A stretch of 64,000 nucleotides of DNA from NCBI RefSeq assembly GCF_048771995.1, contig NC_133024.1, forward strand, positions 5,001 to 69,000, read 5' to 3'. This DNA comes from Taeniopygia guttata. Its lineage: Eukaryota > Chordata > Aves > Passeriformes > Estrildidae. Each line of letters begins with the position of its first letter. Within the stretch, counting starts at the first letter, position 1. The notes beneath the pieces are model-generated. The model made no database searches. It was not told the origin of the DNA and saw only the letters and a program-made list of their open reading frames with translations. A program made the translations under genes and the position numbers. Below, in pieces: positions 31,101 through 43,300 of this stretch.

Positions 31101-34100
31101 AGCTGCCGACTCAGAGCCACAGGGCCCTGAGCACAAACATCGGCTGTTTTCCCTGGGAAAGAAAACTCACCAGTCCAGGTTCCAGATGTCAGTTTATAGG
31201 GCTCCTCTGGGACTGTCGGGGCAGCACAAGTATGAGGTGGAGGCAGCTTCTGTATGGGGCCCATCCTTCGATGTTTGGATTTTTTGCAATCAGCTGCCTG
31301 CTCAGGGCCACAGGACCCTGATCAGTAACATCGGCTGTTTTCCCTGGGGAAGAAAATTTACCAGACAAGGTTCCTGATGTCAGTTTGTAGGGCTTCTCTG
31401 GGACTGTCAGGGCAGCACAAGTATGAGGTGGAGGCAGCTCCTGTCTGGGACTTATCCTTCGATGTTCGGATTTTTTCCAGTCAGCTGCCGGCTCAGAGCC
31501 ACAGGGCCCTGAGCACAAACATCGGCTGTTTTCCCTGGGAAAGAAAACTCACCAGTCCAGGTTCCAGATGTCAGTTTGTACGGCTCCTCTGGGACTGTCA
31601 GGGCACAAGTATGAGGTGGAGGCACCTTCTCTATAGGGCCCGTCCTTCGATGTTTGGATTTTTTACAATCAGCTGCCTCCTAAAGGGCCACAGGATCCTG
31701 AGCAGAAACATCGGCTGTTTTCCCTGGGAAAGAAAATTCACCAGTCCAGGTCCCTCATGTCAGCTTGTAGGGCTCCTCTGGGACTGTCAGGGCAGCACAA
31801 GTATAAGGTGGTGGCAGATTCTCTATGGGGCCCATCCTTCGATATTCGGAATTTTTGCAGGCAGCTCCCCGCTAAGGGGCACAGGGCCCTGGGCAAAAAC
31901 ATTGGTTGTTTTCCTGGGAAAGAAAACTCACCAGTCCAGGTTCCTGATGTCAGTTTGTAGGGCTCCTCTGGGACTGTCAGGGCAGCACAAGTATGAGGTG
32001 GAGGCAGCTTCTGTATGGGGCCCATCCTTCGATGTTCGGATTTTTTGCAATCACCTGCCTGCTCAGGGCCACAGGACCCTGAGCAGAAACATCGGCTGTT
32101 TTCCCTGGGAAAGAAAACTCACCTCTCCAGGTTCCTGATGTCAGTTTGTAGGGCTCGTCTGGGACTGTCAGGGCAGCACAAGTATGAGGTCGGGGCAGCT
32201 ACTGTCCGGGACTTATCCTTTGATGTTTGGATTTTTTGCAGTCAGCTGCCGGCTCAGAGCCTCATGACCCAGAGCTGAAACATCGGCTGTTTTCCCTGGG
32301 AAAGAAAACTCACCAGTCCAGGTTCCAGATGTCAGTTTGTAGGGCTCCTCTGGGACTGTCAGGGCAGCACAAGTATGAGGTGGAGGCAACTTCCGTATGG
32401 GGCCCATCCTTCGATGTTCGGATTTTTTGCAATCAGCTGCCTGCTCAGGGCCACAGGACCCTGAGCAGAAACATCGACTGTTTTCCCTGGGAAAGAAAAC
32501 TCACCAGTCCAGGTTCCTGATGTCAGTTTGTAGGGCTCCTCTGGGACTGTCGGGGCAGCACAAGTATGAGGTGGGGGCAGCTTCTGTATGGGGCCCATCC
32601 TTCGATGTTCGGATTTTTTGCAATCGCCTGCCTGCTCAAGGCCACAGGACCCTGAGCAGAAACATCGGCTGTTTTCCCTGGGAAAGAAAAGTCACCAGTC
32701 CAGGTTCCTGATGTTAGTTTGTAGGGCTCCTCTGGGACTGTCAGGGCAGCACAAGTATGAGGTGGAGGCACCTTCTCTATAGGGCCCATCCTTCGATGTT
32801 TGGATTTTTTACAATCAGCTGCCTGCTCAGGGCCACAGGATCCTGAGCAGAAACATCGGCTGTTTTCCCTGGGATAGAAAACTCACCAGTCCAGGTCCCT
32901 CATGTCAGCTTGTAGGGCTCCTCTGGGACTGTCAGGGCAGCACAAGTATGAGGTGGAGGCAGCTTCTGTATGGGGCCCATCCTTTGATGTTTGGATTTTT
33001 TGCAATCAGCTGCCTGCTCAGGGCCACAGGACCCTGAGCAGAAACATCGGCTCTTTTCCCTGGGAAAGAAAACTCACCAGTCCAGGTTCCTGATGTCAGT
33101 TTGTAGGGCTTATCTGGGACTGTCAGGGCAGCACATGTATAAGGTGGTGGCAGATTCTCTATGGGGCCCATCCTTCGATATTCGGAATTTTTGCAGGCAG
33201 CTCCCCGCTAACGGGCACAGGACCCTGGGCAAAAACATTGGTTGTTTTCCTGGGAAAGAAAACTCACCAGTCCAGGTTCCACATGTCAGCTTGTAGGGCT
33301 CCTCTGGGACTGTCAGGGCAGCACAAGTATGAGGTGGAGGCAGCTCCTGTAAGGGAATTATCCTTCGATGTTCGGAGTTTTTGCAGTCAGCTGCCGACTC
33401 TGAGCCACAGGGCCCTGAGCACAAACATCGGCTGTTTTCCCTGGGAAAGAAAACTCACCAGTCCAGGTTCCAGATGTCAGTTTATAGGGCTCCTCTGGGA
33501 CTGTCGGGGCAGCACAAGTATGAGGTGGAGGCAGCTTCTGTATGGGGCCCATCCTTCGATGTTTGGATTTTTTGCAATCAGCTGCCTGCTCAGGGCCACA
33601 GGACCCTGATCAGTAACATCGGCTGTTTTCCCTGGGGAAGAAAACTTACCAAACAAGGTTCCTGATGTCAGTTTGTAGGGCTTCTCTGGGACTGTCAGGG
33701 CAGCACAAGTATGAGGTGGAGGCAGCTCCGGTCTGGAACTAATCCTTCGATGTTTGGATTTCTTGCAATCAGCAGCCGGCTCAGAGCCACAGGGCCCTGA
33801 GCAGAAACATCGGCTGTTTTCCCTGGGAAAGAAAACTCACCAGTCCAGGTTCCTGATGTCAGTTTGTAGGGCTTCTCTGGGACTGTCAGGGCAGCACAAG
33901 TATAAGGTGGATGCAGATTCTCTATGGGACCCATCCTTTGATATTCGGAATTTTTGCAGGCAGCTCCCCGCTAAGGGGCACAGGGCCCTGAGCAAAAACA
34001 TTGGTTGTTTTCCTGGGAATGAAATCTCACCAGTCCAGGTTCCTGATGTCAGTTTGTAGGGCTCCTCTGGGACTGTCGGGGCAGCACAAGTATGAGGTGG

Positions 34101-34200
34101 AGGCAGCTTCTGTATGGGGCCCATCCTTCGATGTTTGGATTTTTTGCAATCAGCTGCCTGCTCAGGGCCACAGGACCCTGAGCAGAAACATCGGCTGTTT
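28163..34200. repeat. 18-monomer higher-order repeat, offset 3,432 bp
   Basis: The block at about 28.16-30.78 kb recurs at 31.6-34.2 kb, and its first six monomers also match 24.73-25.9 kb, all at an offset of 3,432 bp (18 monomers minus six bases). The deletion-bearing GTCAGGGCACAAG monomer marks each start. Predicted translations of corresponding segments are almost identical, indicating recent duplication. A further 381-bp (two-monomer) duplication follows at about 34.0-34.75 kb. Confidence 0.8.
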
Positions 34201-37049
34201 TCCCTGGGAAAGAAAACTCACCAGTCCAGGTTCCTGATGTCAGTTTGTAGGGCTTCTCTGGGACTGTCAGGGCAGCACAAGTATAAGGTGGATGCAGATT
34301 CTCTATGGGACCCATCCTTTGATATTCGGAATTTTTGCAGGCAGCTCCCCGCTAAGGGGCACAGGGCCCTGGGCAAAAACATTGGTTGTTTTCCTGGGAA
34401 TGAAATCTCACCAGTCCAGGTTCCTGATGTCAGTTTGTAGGGCTCCTCTGGGACTGTCGGGGCAGCACAAGTATGAGGTGGAGGCAGCTTCTGTATGGGG
34501 CCCATCCTTCGATGTTTGGATTTTTTGCAATCAGCTGCCTGCTCAGGGCCACAGGACCCTGAGCAGAAACATCGGCTGTTTTCCCTGGGAAAGAAAACTC
34601 ACCAGTCCAGGTTCCTGATGTCAGTTTGTAGGGCTCCTCTGGGACTGTCAGGGCAGCACAAGTATGAGGTGGAGGCAGCTCCTGTATGGGAATTATCCTT
34701 CAATGTTCGGAGTTTTTGCAGTCATCTGCCGGCTCAGAGCCTCATGACCCAGAGCTGAAACATCGGCTGTTTTCCCTAGGAAAGAAAACTCACCAGTCCA
34801 GGTTCCAGATGTCAGTTTGTAGGGCTCCTCTGGGTCTGTCAGGGCAGCACAAGTATGAGGTGGCGGCAGCTTCTGTATGGGGCCCATCCTTCGATGTTTG
34901 GATTTTTTGCAATCAGCTGCCTGCTCAGGGCCACAGGACCCTGAGCAGAAACATCGGCTGTTTTCCCTGGGAAAGAAAACTCACCACTCCAGGTTCCTGA
35001 TGTCAGTTTGCAGGGCTCGTCTGGGACTGTCAGGGCAGCACAAGTATGAGGTGGAGGCAGCTCCTGTATGGGAATTATCCTTCGATGTTCGGAGTTTTTG
35101 CAGTCATCTGCCGGCTCAGAGCCTCATGACCCTGAGCTGAAACATCGGCTGTTTTCCCTGGGAAAGAAAACTCACCAGTCCAGGTTCCTGATGTCAGTTT
35201 GTAGGGCTTCTCTGGGACTGTCAGGGCAGCACAAGAATAAGGTGGTGGCAGATTCTCTATGGGGTCCATCGTTTGATATTCGGAATTTTTGCACGCAGCT
35301 CCCCGCTAAAGGGGCACAGGGCCCTGGGCAAAAACATTGGTTGTTTTCCTGGGAAAGAAAACTCACCAGTCCAGGTTCCTTATGTCAGTTTCTAGGGCTC
35401 CCATGGGACTGTCAGGGCAGCACAAGTATGAGGTGGGGGCAGCTCCGGTCTGGGACTTATCCTTCGTTGTTCGGATTTTTTGCAGTCAGCTGCCGGCTCA
35501 GAGCCACAGGGCCCTGAGCACAAACATCACCTGTTTTCCCTGGGAAAGAAAACTCACCAGTCCAGGTTCCTGATGTCAATTTGTAGGGCTCCTCTGGGAC
35601 TGTCAGGGCAGCAGAAGTATGAGGTGCAGGCAGCTTCTGTATAGGGCCCATCCCTGGATGTTCGGATTTTTTGCAATCAGCTGCCTCCTCAGGGCCACAG
35701 CATCCTGAGCAGAAATATCAGTTGTGTTCCCTGGGAAAGAAAACTCACCAGTCCAGGTTCCTGATGTCAGCTTGTAGGGCTCCCATGGGACTGTCAGGGC
35801 AGCACAAGTATGAGGTGGGGGCAGCTCCGGTCTGGAACTTATCCTTTGATGTTCGGATTTTTTGCAGTCAGCTGCCGGCTCAGAGCCACAGGGCCCTGAG
35901 CACAAACATCACCTGTTTTCCCTGGGAAAGAAAACTCACCAGTCCAGGTTCCTGATGTCAGTTTGTAGGGCTCCTCTGGGACTGTCAGGGCAGCACAAGT
36001 ATGAGGTGGGGACAGCTTCTGTATGGGGCCCATCCTTCAGAGTTCCGATTTTTTGCAATCAGCGACCTGCTCTGGGCCACAGGACCCTGAGCAGAAACAT
36101 CGGCTGTTTTCCCTGGGAAAGAAAACTCACCAGTCCAGGTTCCTGATGTCAGTTTCTAGGGCTCCTCTGGGACTGTCAGGGCAGCACAAGTATGAAGTGC
36201 AGGCAGCTTCTGTATGGGGCCCATCCTTCGATGTTCGGATTTTTTGCAATCAGCTGCCTGCTCAGGGCCACAGGGCCCTGAGCACAAACATCGGCTGTTT
36301 TCCCTGGGAAAGAAAACTCACCAGTCCAGGTTCCTCATGTCAGCTTGTAGGGCTCCTCTGGGACTGTCAGGGCAGCACAAGTATGACGTGGAGGCAGATT
36401 CTCTATGGGGCCCATCCTTCGATGTTCGGATTTTTTGCAATCACCTGCCTGCTCAGGGACACAGGACCCTGTGGAGAAACATCGGCTGTTTTCCCTGGGA
36501 AGGAAAACCCACCAGTCCAGGCTCCCGATGTTAGTTTGTAGGGCTCCTCTGGGACTGTCAGGGCAGCACAAGTATGAGGTTGGGGCAGCTCCAGTCTGGG
36601 ACTTATCCTTCGAGGTTCGGATTTTTTGCAATCAGCTGCCTGCTCAGGGCCACAGGACTGTGAGCGGAAACATCGGCTGTTTTCCCTGGGAAAGAAAACT
36701 CACCAGTCCAGGTTCCTGATGTCAGTTTGTAGGGCTCCTCTGGGACTGTCAGGGCAGCACAAGTATGAGGTGGGGAAGCTCCGGTCTGGGACTTATCCAT
36801 CGATGTTTGGATTTCTTGCAATCAGCAGCCGGCTCAGAGGCACAGGACCCTGAGCAGAAACATCGGCTGTTTTCCCTGGGAAAGAAAACTCACCAGTCCA
36901 GGTTCCTGATGTCAGTTTGTAGGGCTCCTCTGGGACTGTCAGGGCAGCACAAGTATGAGGTGGAGGCAGCTTCTGTATGGGGCCCATCCTTCGAAGTTCG
37001 GATTTCTTGCAATCAGCTGCCTGCTCAGGGCAACAGGACCCTGAGCAGA

Positions 37050-37440
37050 AACATCGGCTGTTTTCCCGGGGAAAGAAAACTCACCAGTCCAGGTTCCTGA
37101 TGTCAGTTTGTAGGGCTCGTCGGGGACTGTCAGGGCAGCACAAGTATGAGGTCGGGGCAGCTCCTGTCTGGGACTTATCCTTCGATGTTCGGATTTTTTG
37201 CAGTCAGGTGCCGGCTCAGAGCCTCATGACCCAGAGCTGAAACATCTGCTGTTTTCCCGGGGAAAGAAAACTCACCAGTCCAGGTTCCTGATGTCAGTTT
37301 GTAGGGCTCGTCGGGGACTGTCAGGGCAGCACAAGTATGAGGTCGGGGCAGCTCCTGTCTGGGACTTATCCTTCGATGTTCGGATTTTTTGCAGTCAGGT
37401 GCCGGCTCAGAGCCTCATGACCCAGAGCTGAAACATCTGC
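37050..37440. repeat. Adjacent, nearly identical monomer pair
   Basis: Two successive 191-bp monomers here (landmarks at 37198 and 37389) share rare changes, including CAGTCAGGTGCCGGCTCAG and GAAACATCTGCTG, and differ very little. Neighbouring monomers elsewhere usually belong to different classes, so this is a single-unit duplication. Confidence 0.7.
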
Positions 37441-40359
37441 TGTTTTCCCTGGGAAAGAAAACTCACCAGTCCAGGTTCCTGATGTCAGTTTGTAGGGCTC
37501 CCATGGGACTGTCAGGGCAGCACAAAGAAGAGATGGGGACAGCTCCTGTCTGGGACTTATCCTTCGATGTTCGGATTTTTTCCAGTCAGCTGCAGGGTCA
37601 GAGCCACAGGGCCCTGAGAACAAACATCGGCTGTTTTCCCTGGGAAAGAAAACTCACCAGTCCAGGTTCCTGATGTTAGTTTCTAGGGCTCCTCTGGGAC
37701 TGTCAGGGCAGCACAAGTATGAGGTGGAGGCACCTTCTCTATAGGGCCCATCCTTCGATGTTTGGATTTTTTACAATCAGCTGCCTCCTCAGGGTCACAG
37801 AATCCTGAGCAGAAACATCGCCTGTTTTCCCTGGGAAAGAAAACTCACCAGTCCAGGTTCCTGATGTCAGTTTGTAGGGCTCCTCTGGGACTGTCAGGGC
37901 AGCACAAGTATGAGAGGGAGGCAGCTCCTGTATGGGAATTATCCTTCGATGTTCGGAGTTTTTGCAGTCAGCTGCCGGCTCAGAGACACAGGGCCCTGAG
38001 CACAAACATCACCTGTTTTCCCTGGGAACGAAAACTCACAAGTCCAGGTTCCTGATGTCAGTGTGTAGGGCTCGTCGGGGACTGTCAGGGCAGCACAAGT
38101 ATGAGGTGGGGGCAGCTTCTGTATTGGGCCCATCCTTCGATGTTTGGATTTTTTGCAATCAGCTGCCTGCTCAGGGCCACAGGACCAAGACCAGAAACAT
38201 CGGCTGTTTTCCCTGGGAGAGAACACTCACCAGTCCAGGTTCCTGATGTCAGTTTGTAGTGCTCCTCTGGGACTGTCAGAGAAGCACAAGTATAAGGTGG
38301 TGGCAGATTCTCTATGAGGTCCATCCTTCGATATTCGGATTTTTTGCAACCAGCTGCCGGCTCAGAGCCACAGGGCCCTGAGCACAAACATCACCTGTTT
38401 TCCCTGGGAAAGGAAACTCACCCGTCCAGGTTCCTGATGTCAGTTTGTAGGGCTCCTCTGGGACTGTCAGGGCAGCACAAGTATAAGGTGGTGGCAGATT
38501 CTCTATGGGGCCCATCGTTCGATATTCAGAATTTTTGCAGGCAGCTCCCCACTAAGGAGCACAGGGCCCTGGGGAAAAACATTGGTTGTTTTCCTGGGAA
38601 TGAAAACTCACCAGTCCAGGTTCCTGATGTCAGTTTGTAGGCCTCCCATGGGACTGTCAGGGCAGCACAAATATGAGGTGGAGGCAGCTTCTGTATTGGG
38701 CCCAGCCCTCGATATTCGGATTTTTTGCAATCAGCAGCCAGCTCTGAGCCACAGGGCCCTGAGCACAAACATCGGCTGTTTTCCCTGGGAAAGAAAACTC
38801 ACCAGTCCAGGTTCCTGATGTCAGTTTGTAGGGCTCCTCTGGGACTGTCAGGGCAGCACAAGTATGAGGTGGAGGCAGCTTCTGTCTGGGGCCCATCCTT
38901 CGAAGTTCCGATTTTTTGCAATCAGCTACCTGCTCTGGGCCACAGGACCCTGAGCAGAAACATCGGCTTTTTTCCCTGGGAAAGAAAACTCACCAGTCCA
39001 GGTTCCTGATGTCAGTTTCTAGGGCTCCTCTAGGACTGTCAGGGCAGCACAAGTATGAAGTGGAGGCAGCTTCTGTATGGGGCCCATCCTTCGATGTTCG
39101 GATTTTTTGCAATCAGCTGCCTGCTCAGGGCAACAGGGCCCTGAGCAGAAACATCGGCTGTTTTCCCTGGGAAAGAAAACTCACCAGTCCAGGTTCCTGA
39201 TGTCAGTTTGTAGGGCTCCTCTGGGACTGTCAGGGCAGCACAAGTATGAGGTGGAGGAAGCTTCTGTATGGGGCTCATCCTTCGATGTTTTGATTTTTTG
39301 CAATCAGCTGCCTGCTCATGGCCACAGGACCGAGTCCAGAAACATCGGCTGTTTTCCCTGGGAGAGAACACTCACCAGTCCAGGTTCCTGATGTCAGTTT
39401 GTAGGGCTCCTCTGGGACTGTCAGGGCAGCACAAGTATAAGGTGGTGGCAGATTCTCTATGGGGCCCATCCTTCGATATTCAGAATTTTTGCAGGCAGCT
39501 CCCCGCTAAGGGGCACAGGGCCCTGTGCAAAAACATTAGTTGTTTTCCTGGGAATGAAAACTCACCAGTCCAGGTTCCTGATGTCAGTTTGTAGGGCTCC
39601 CATGGGACTGTCAGGGCAGCACAAATATGAGGTGGAGGCAGCTTCTGTATTGGGCCCAGCCCTCGATGTTCGGATTTTTTGCAATCAGCAGCCGGCTCTG
39701 AGCCACAGGGCCCTGAGCACAAACATCGGCTGTTTTCCCTGGGAAAGAAAACTCACCAGTCCTGGTTCCTGATGTCAGTTTGTAGGGCTCCTCTGGGACT
39801 GTCGGGGCAGCACAAGTATGAGGTGGAGGCAGCTTCTGTATGGGGCCCATCCTTCGATGTTTGGATTTTTTGCAATCAGCTGCCTGCTCAGGGCCACAGG
39901 ACCCTGAGCACAAACATCGGCTGTTTTCCCTGGGAAAGAAAACTCACCAGTCCAGGTTCCTGATGTCAGTTTGTAGGGCTCGTCTGGGACTGTCAGGGCA
40001 GCACAAGTATGAGGTGGAGGCAGCTTCTGTATTGGGCCCATCCTTCGATGTTTGGATTTTTTGCAATCAGCTGCCTGCTCAGGGCCACAGGACCCTGAGC
40101 AGAAACATCGGCTGTTTTCCCTGGGAAAGAAAACTCACCAGTCCAGGTTCCTGATGTCAGTTTGTAGGGCTCCTCTGGGACTGTCAGGGCAGCACAAGTA
40201 TGAGGTGGAGGCAGCTTCTGTATGTGGCCCATCCTTCGATGTTCGGATTTTTTGCAATCAGCTGCCTGCTCAGGGCCACAGGACCCTGAGCAGAAACATC
40301 GGCTGTTTTCCCTGGGAAAGAAAACTCACCAGTCCAGGTTCCTGATGTCAGTTTGTAGG

Positions 40360-43300
40360 GCTCATCTGGGACTGTCAGGGCAGCACAAGTATGAGGTGGA
40401 GGCAGCTCCTGTATGGGAATTATCCTTCGATGTTCGGAGTTTTTGCAGTCAGCTGCCGGCTCAGAGCCTCAGGACCCAGAGCTGAAACATCGGCTGTTTT
40501 CCCTGGGAAAGAAAACTCACCAGTCCAGGTTCCTGATGTCAATTTGTAGGGTTCCTCTGGGACTGTCAGGGCAGCAGAAGTATGAGGTGGAGGCAGCTTC
40601 TGTATAGGGCCCATCCTTCGATGTTTGGATTTTTTGCAATCAGCTGCCTCCTCAGGGCCACAGCATCCTGAGCAGAAACATCAGCTGTGTTCCCTGGGAA
40701 AGAAAACTCACCAGTCCAGGTTCCTCATGTCAGTTTGTAGGGCTCCTCTGGGACTGTCAGGGCAGCACAAATATGAGATGGAGGCAGCTTCTGTATGGGG
40801 CCCATCCTTCGATGTTTGGATTTTTTGCAGTCAGCTGCCGACTCAGAGCCACAGGGCCCTGAGCACAAACATCACCTGTTTTCCCTGGGAAAGAAAACTC
40901 ACCAGTCCAGGTTCCTGATGTCAGTTTGTAGGGCTCCTCTGGGACTGTCAGGGTAGCACAAATATGAGATGGGGACAGCTCCTGTCTGGGACTTATCCTT
41001 CGATGTTCGGATTTTTTGCAGTCAGCTGCCGGCTCAGAGCCACAGGGCCCTGAGCACAAACATCAGCTGTTTTCCCTGGGAAAGAAAACTCACCAGTCCA
41101 GGTTCCTGATGTTAGTTTGTAGGGCTCCTCTGGGACTCTCAGGGCAGCACAAGTATGAGGTGGAGGCACCTTCTCCATAGGGCCCATCCTTCGATGTTTG
41201 GATTTTTTGCAATCAGCTGCCACCTCAGGGCCACAGGATCCTGAGCAGAAACATCGGCTGTTTTCCCTGGGAAAGAAAACTCACCAGTCCAGGTTCCTCA
41301 TGTCAGCTTGTAGGGCTCCACTGGGACTGTCAGGGCAGAACAAGTATGAGGTGGAGGCAGCTTCTGTATGGGACTTATCCTTCGATGTTCGGATTTTTTG
41401 CAGTCAGGTGCCGGCTCAGAGCCTCATGACCCAGAGCTGAAACATCTGCTGTTTTCCCTGGGAAAGAAAACTCACCAGTCCAGGTTCCAGATGTCAGTTT
41501 ATAGGGCTCCTCTGGGACTGTCGGGGCAGCACAAGTATGAGGTGGAGGCAGCTTCTGTATGGGGCCCATCCTTCGATGTTTGGATTTTTTGCAATCAGCT
41601 GCCTGCTCAGGGCCACAGGACCGTGATCAGAAACATCGGCTGTTTTCCCTGGGAAAGAAAACTCACCAGTCCAGGTTCCTGATGTCAGTTTGTAGGGCTT
41701 CTCTGGGACTGTCAGGGCAGCACAAGTATGAGGTGGAGGCAGCTCCGGTCTGGAACTTATCCTTCGATGTTTGGATTTCCTGCAATCAGCAGCCGGCTCA
41801 GAGCCACAGGGCCCTGAGCACAAACATCGGCTGTTTTCCCTGGGAAAGAAAACTCACCAGTCCAGGTTCCTGATGTCAGTTTGTAGGGCTCCTCTGGGAC
41901 TGTCAGGGCAGCACAAGTATGAAGTGGAGGCAGCTCGTGTATGGGAATTATCCTTCGATGTTCGGATTTTTTGCAGTCAGTTGCCGGCTCAGAGCCACAG
42001 GGCCCTGAGCACAAACATCACCTGTTTTCCCTGGGAAAGGAAACTCACCAGTCCAGGTTCCTCATGTCAGCTTGTAGGGCTCCTCTGGGATTGTCAGGGC
42101 AGCACAAGTATGAGGTGGAGGCAGCTTCTGTCTGGGGCCCATCCTTCGATGTTTGGATTTTTTGCAATCAGCTGCCTGCTCAGGGCCACAGGACCGTGAT
42201 CAGAAACATCGGCTGTTTTCCCTGGGAAAGAAAACTCACCAGTCCAGGTTCCTGATGTCAGTTTGTAGGGCTTCTCTGGGACTGTCAGGGCAGCACAAGT
42301 ATGAGGTGGAGGCAGCTCCGGTCTGGAACTTATCCTTCGATGTTTGGATTTCCTGCAATCAGCAGCCGGCTCAGAGCCACAGGGCCCTGAGCACAAACAT
42401 CGGCTGTTTTCCCTGGGAAAGAAAACTCACCAGTCCAGGTTCCTGATGTCAGTTTGTAGGGCTCCTCTGGGACTGTCAGGGCAGCACAAGTATGAAGTGG
42501 AGGCAGCTCCTGTATGGGAATTATCCTTCGATGTTCGGATTTTTTGCAGTCAGTTGCCGGCTCAGAGCCACAGGGCCCTGAGCACAAACATCACCTGTTT
42601 TCCCTGGGAAAGGAAACTCACCAGTCCAGGTTCCTCATGTCAGCTTGTAGGGCTCCTCTGGGACTGTCAGGGCAGCACAAGTATGAGGTGGGGGCAGCTT
42701 TTGTATGGGGCCCATCCTTCGAAGTTCCGATTTTTTGCAATCACCTGCCTCCTCAGGGCCACAGGACCCTGAGCAGAAACATCGGCTGTTTTCCCTGGGA
42801 AAGAAAACTCACCAGTCCAGGTTCCTCATGTCAGTTTGTAGGGCTCCCATGGGACTGTCAGGGCAGCACAAGTATGAGGTGGAGGCAGCTTCTGTATGGG
42901 GCCCATCCTTCGATGTTTGGATTTTTTGCAATCAGCTGCCTGCTCAGTGCCACAGGACCAAGACCAGAATCATCGGCTGTTTTCCCTGGGACAGAACACT
43001 CACCAGTCCAGGTTCCTGATGTCATTTTGTAGTGCTCCTCTGGGACTGTCAGAGCAGCACAAGTATACGGTGGTGGCAGATTCTCTATGAGGTCCATCCT
43101 TCGATATTCGGATTTTTTGCAACCAGCTGCCGGCTCAGAGCCACAGGGCCCTGAGCACAAACATCACCTGTTTTCCCTGGGAAAGAAAACTCACCAGTCC
43201 AGGTTCCTGATGTCAGTTTGTAGGGCTCCTCTGGGACTGTCAGGGCAGCACAAGTATAAGGTGGTGGCAGATTCTCTATGGGGCCCATCGTTCGATATTC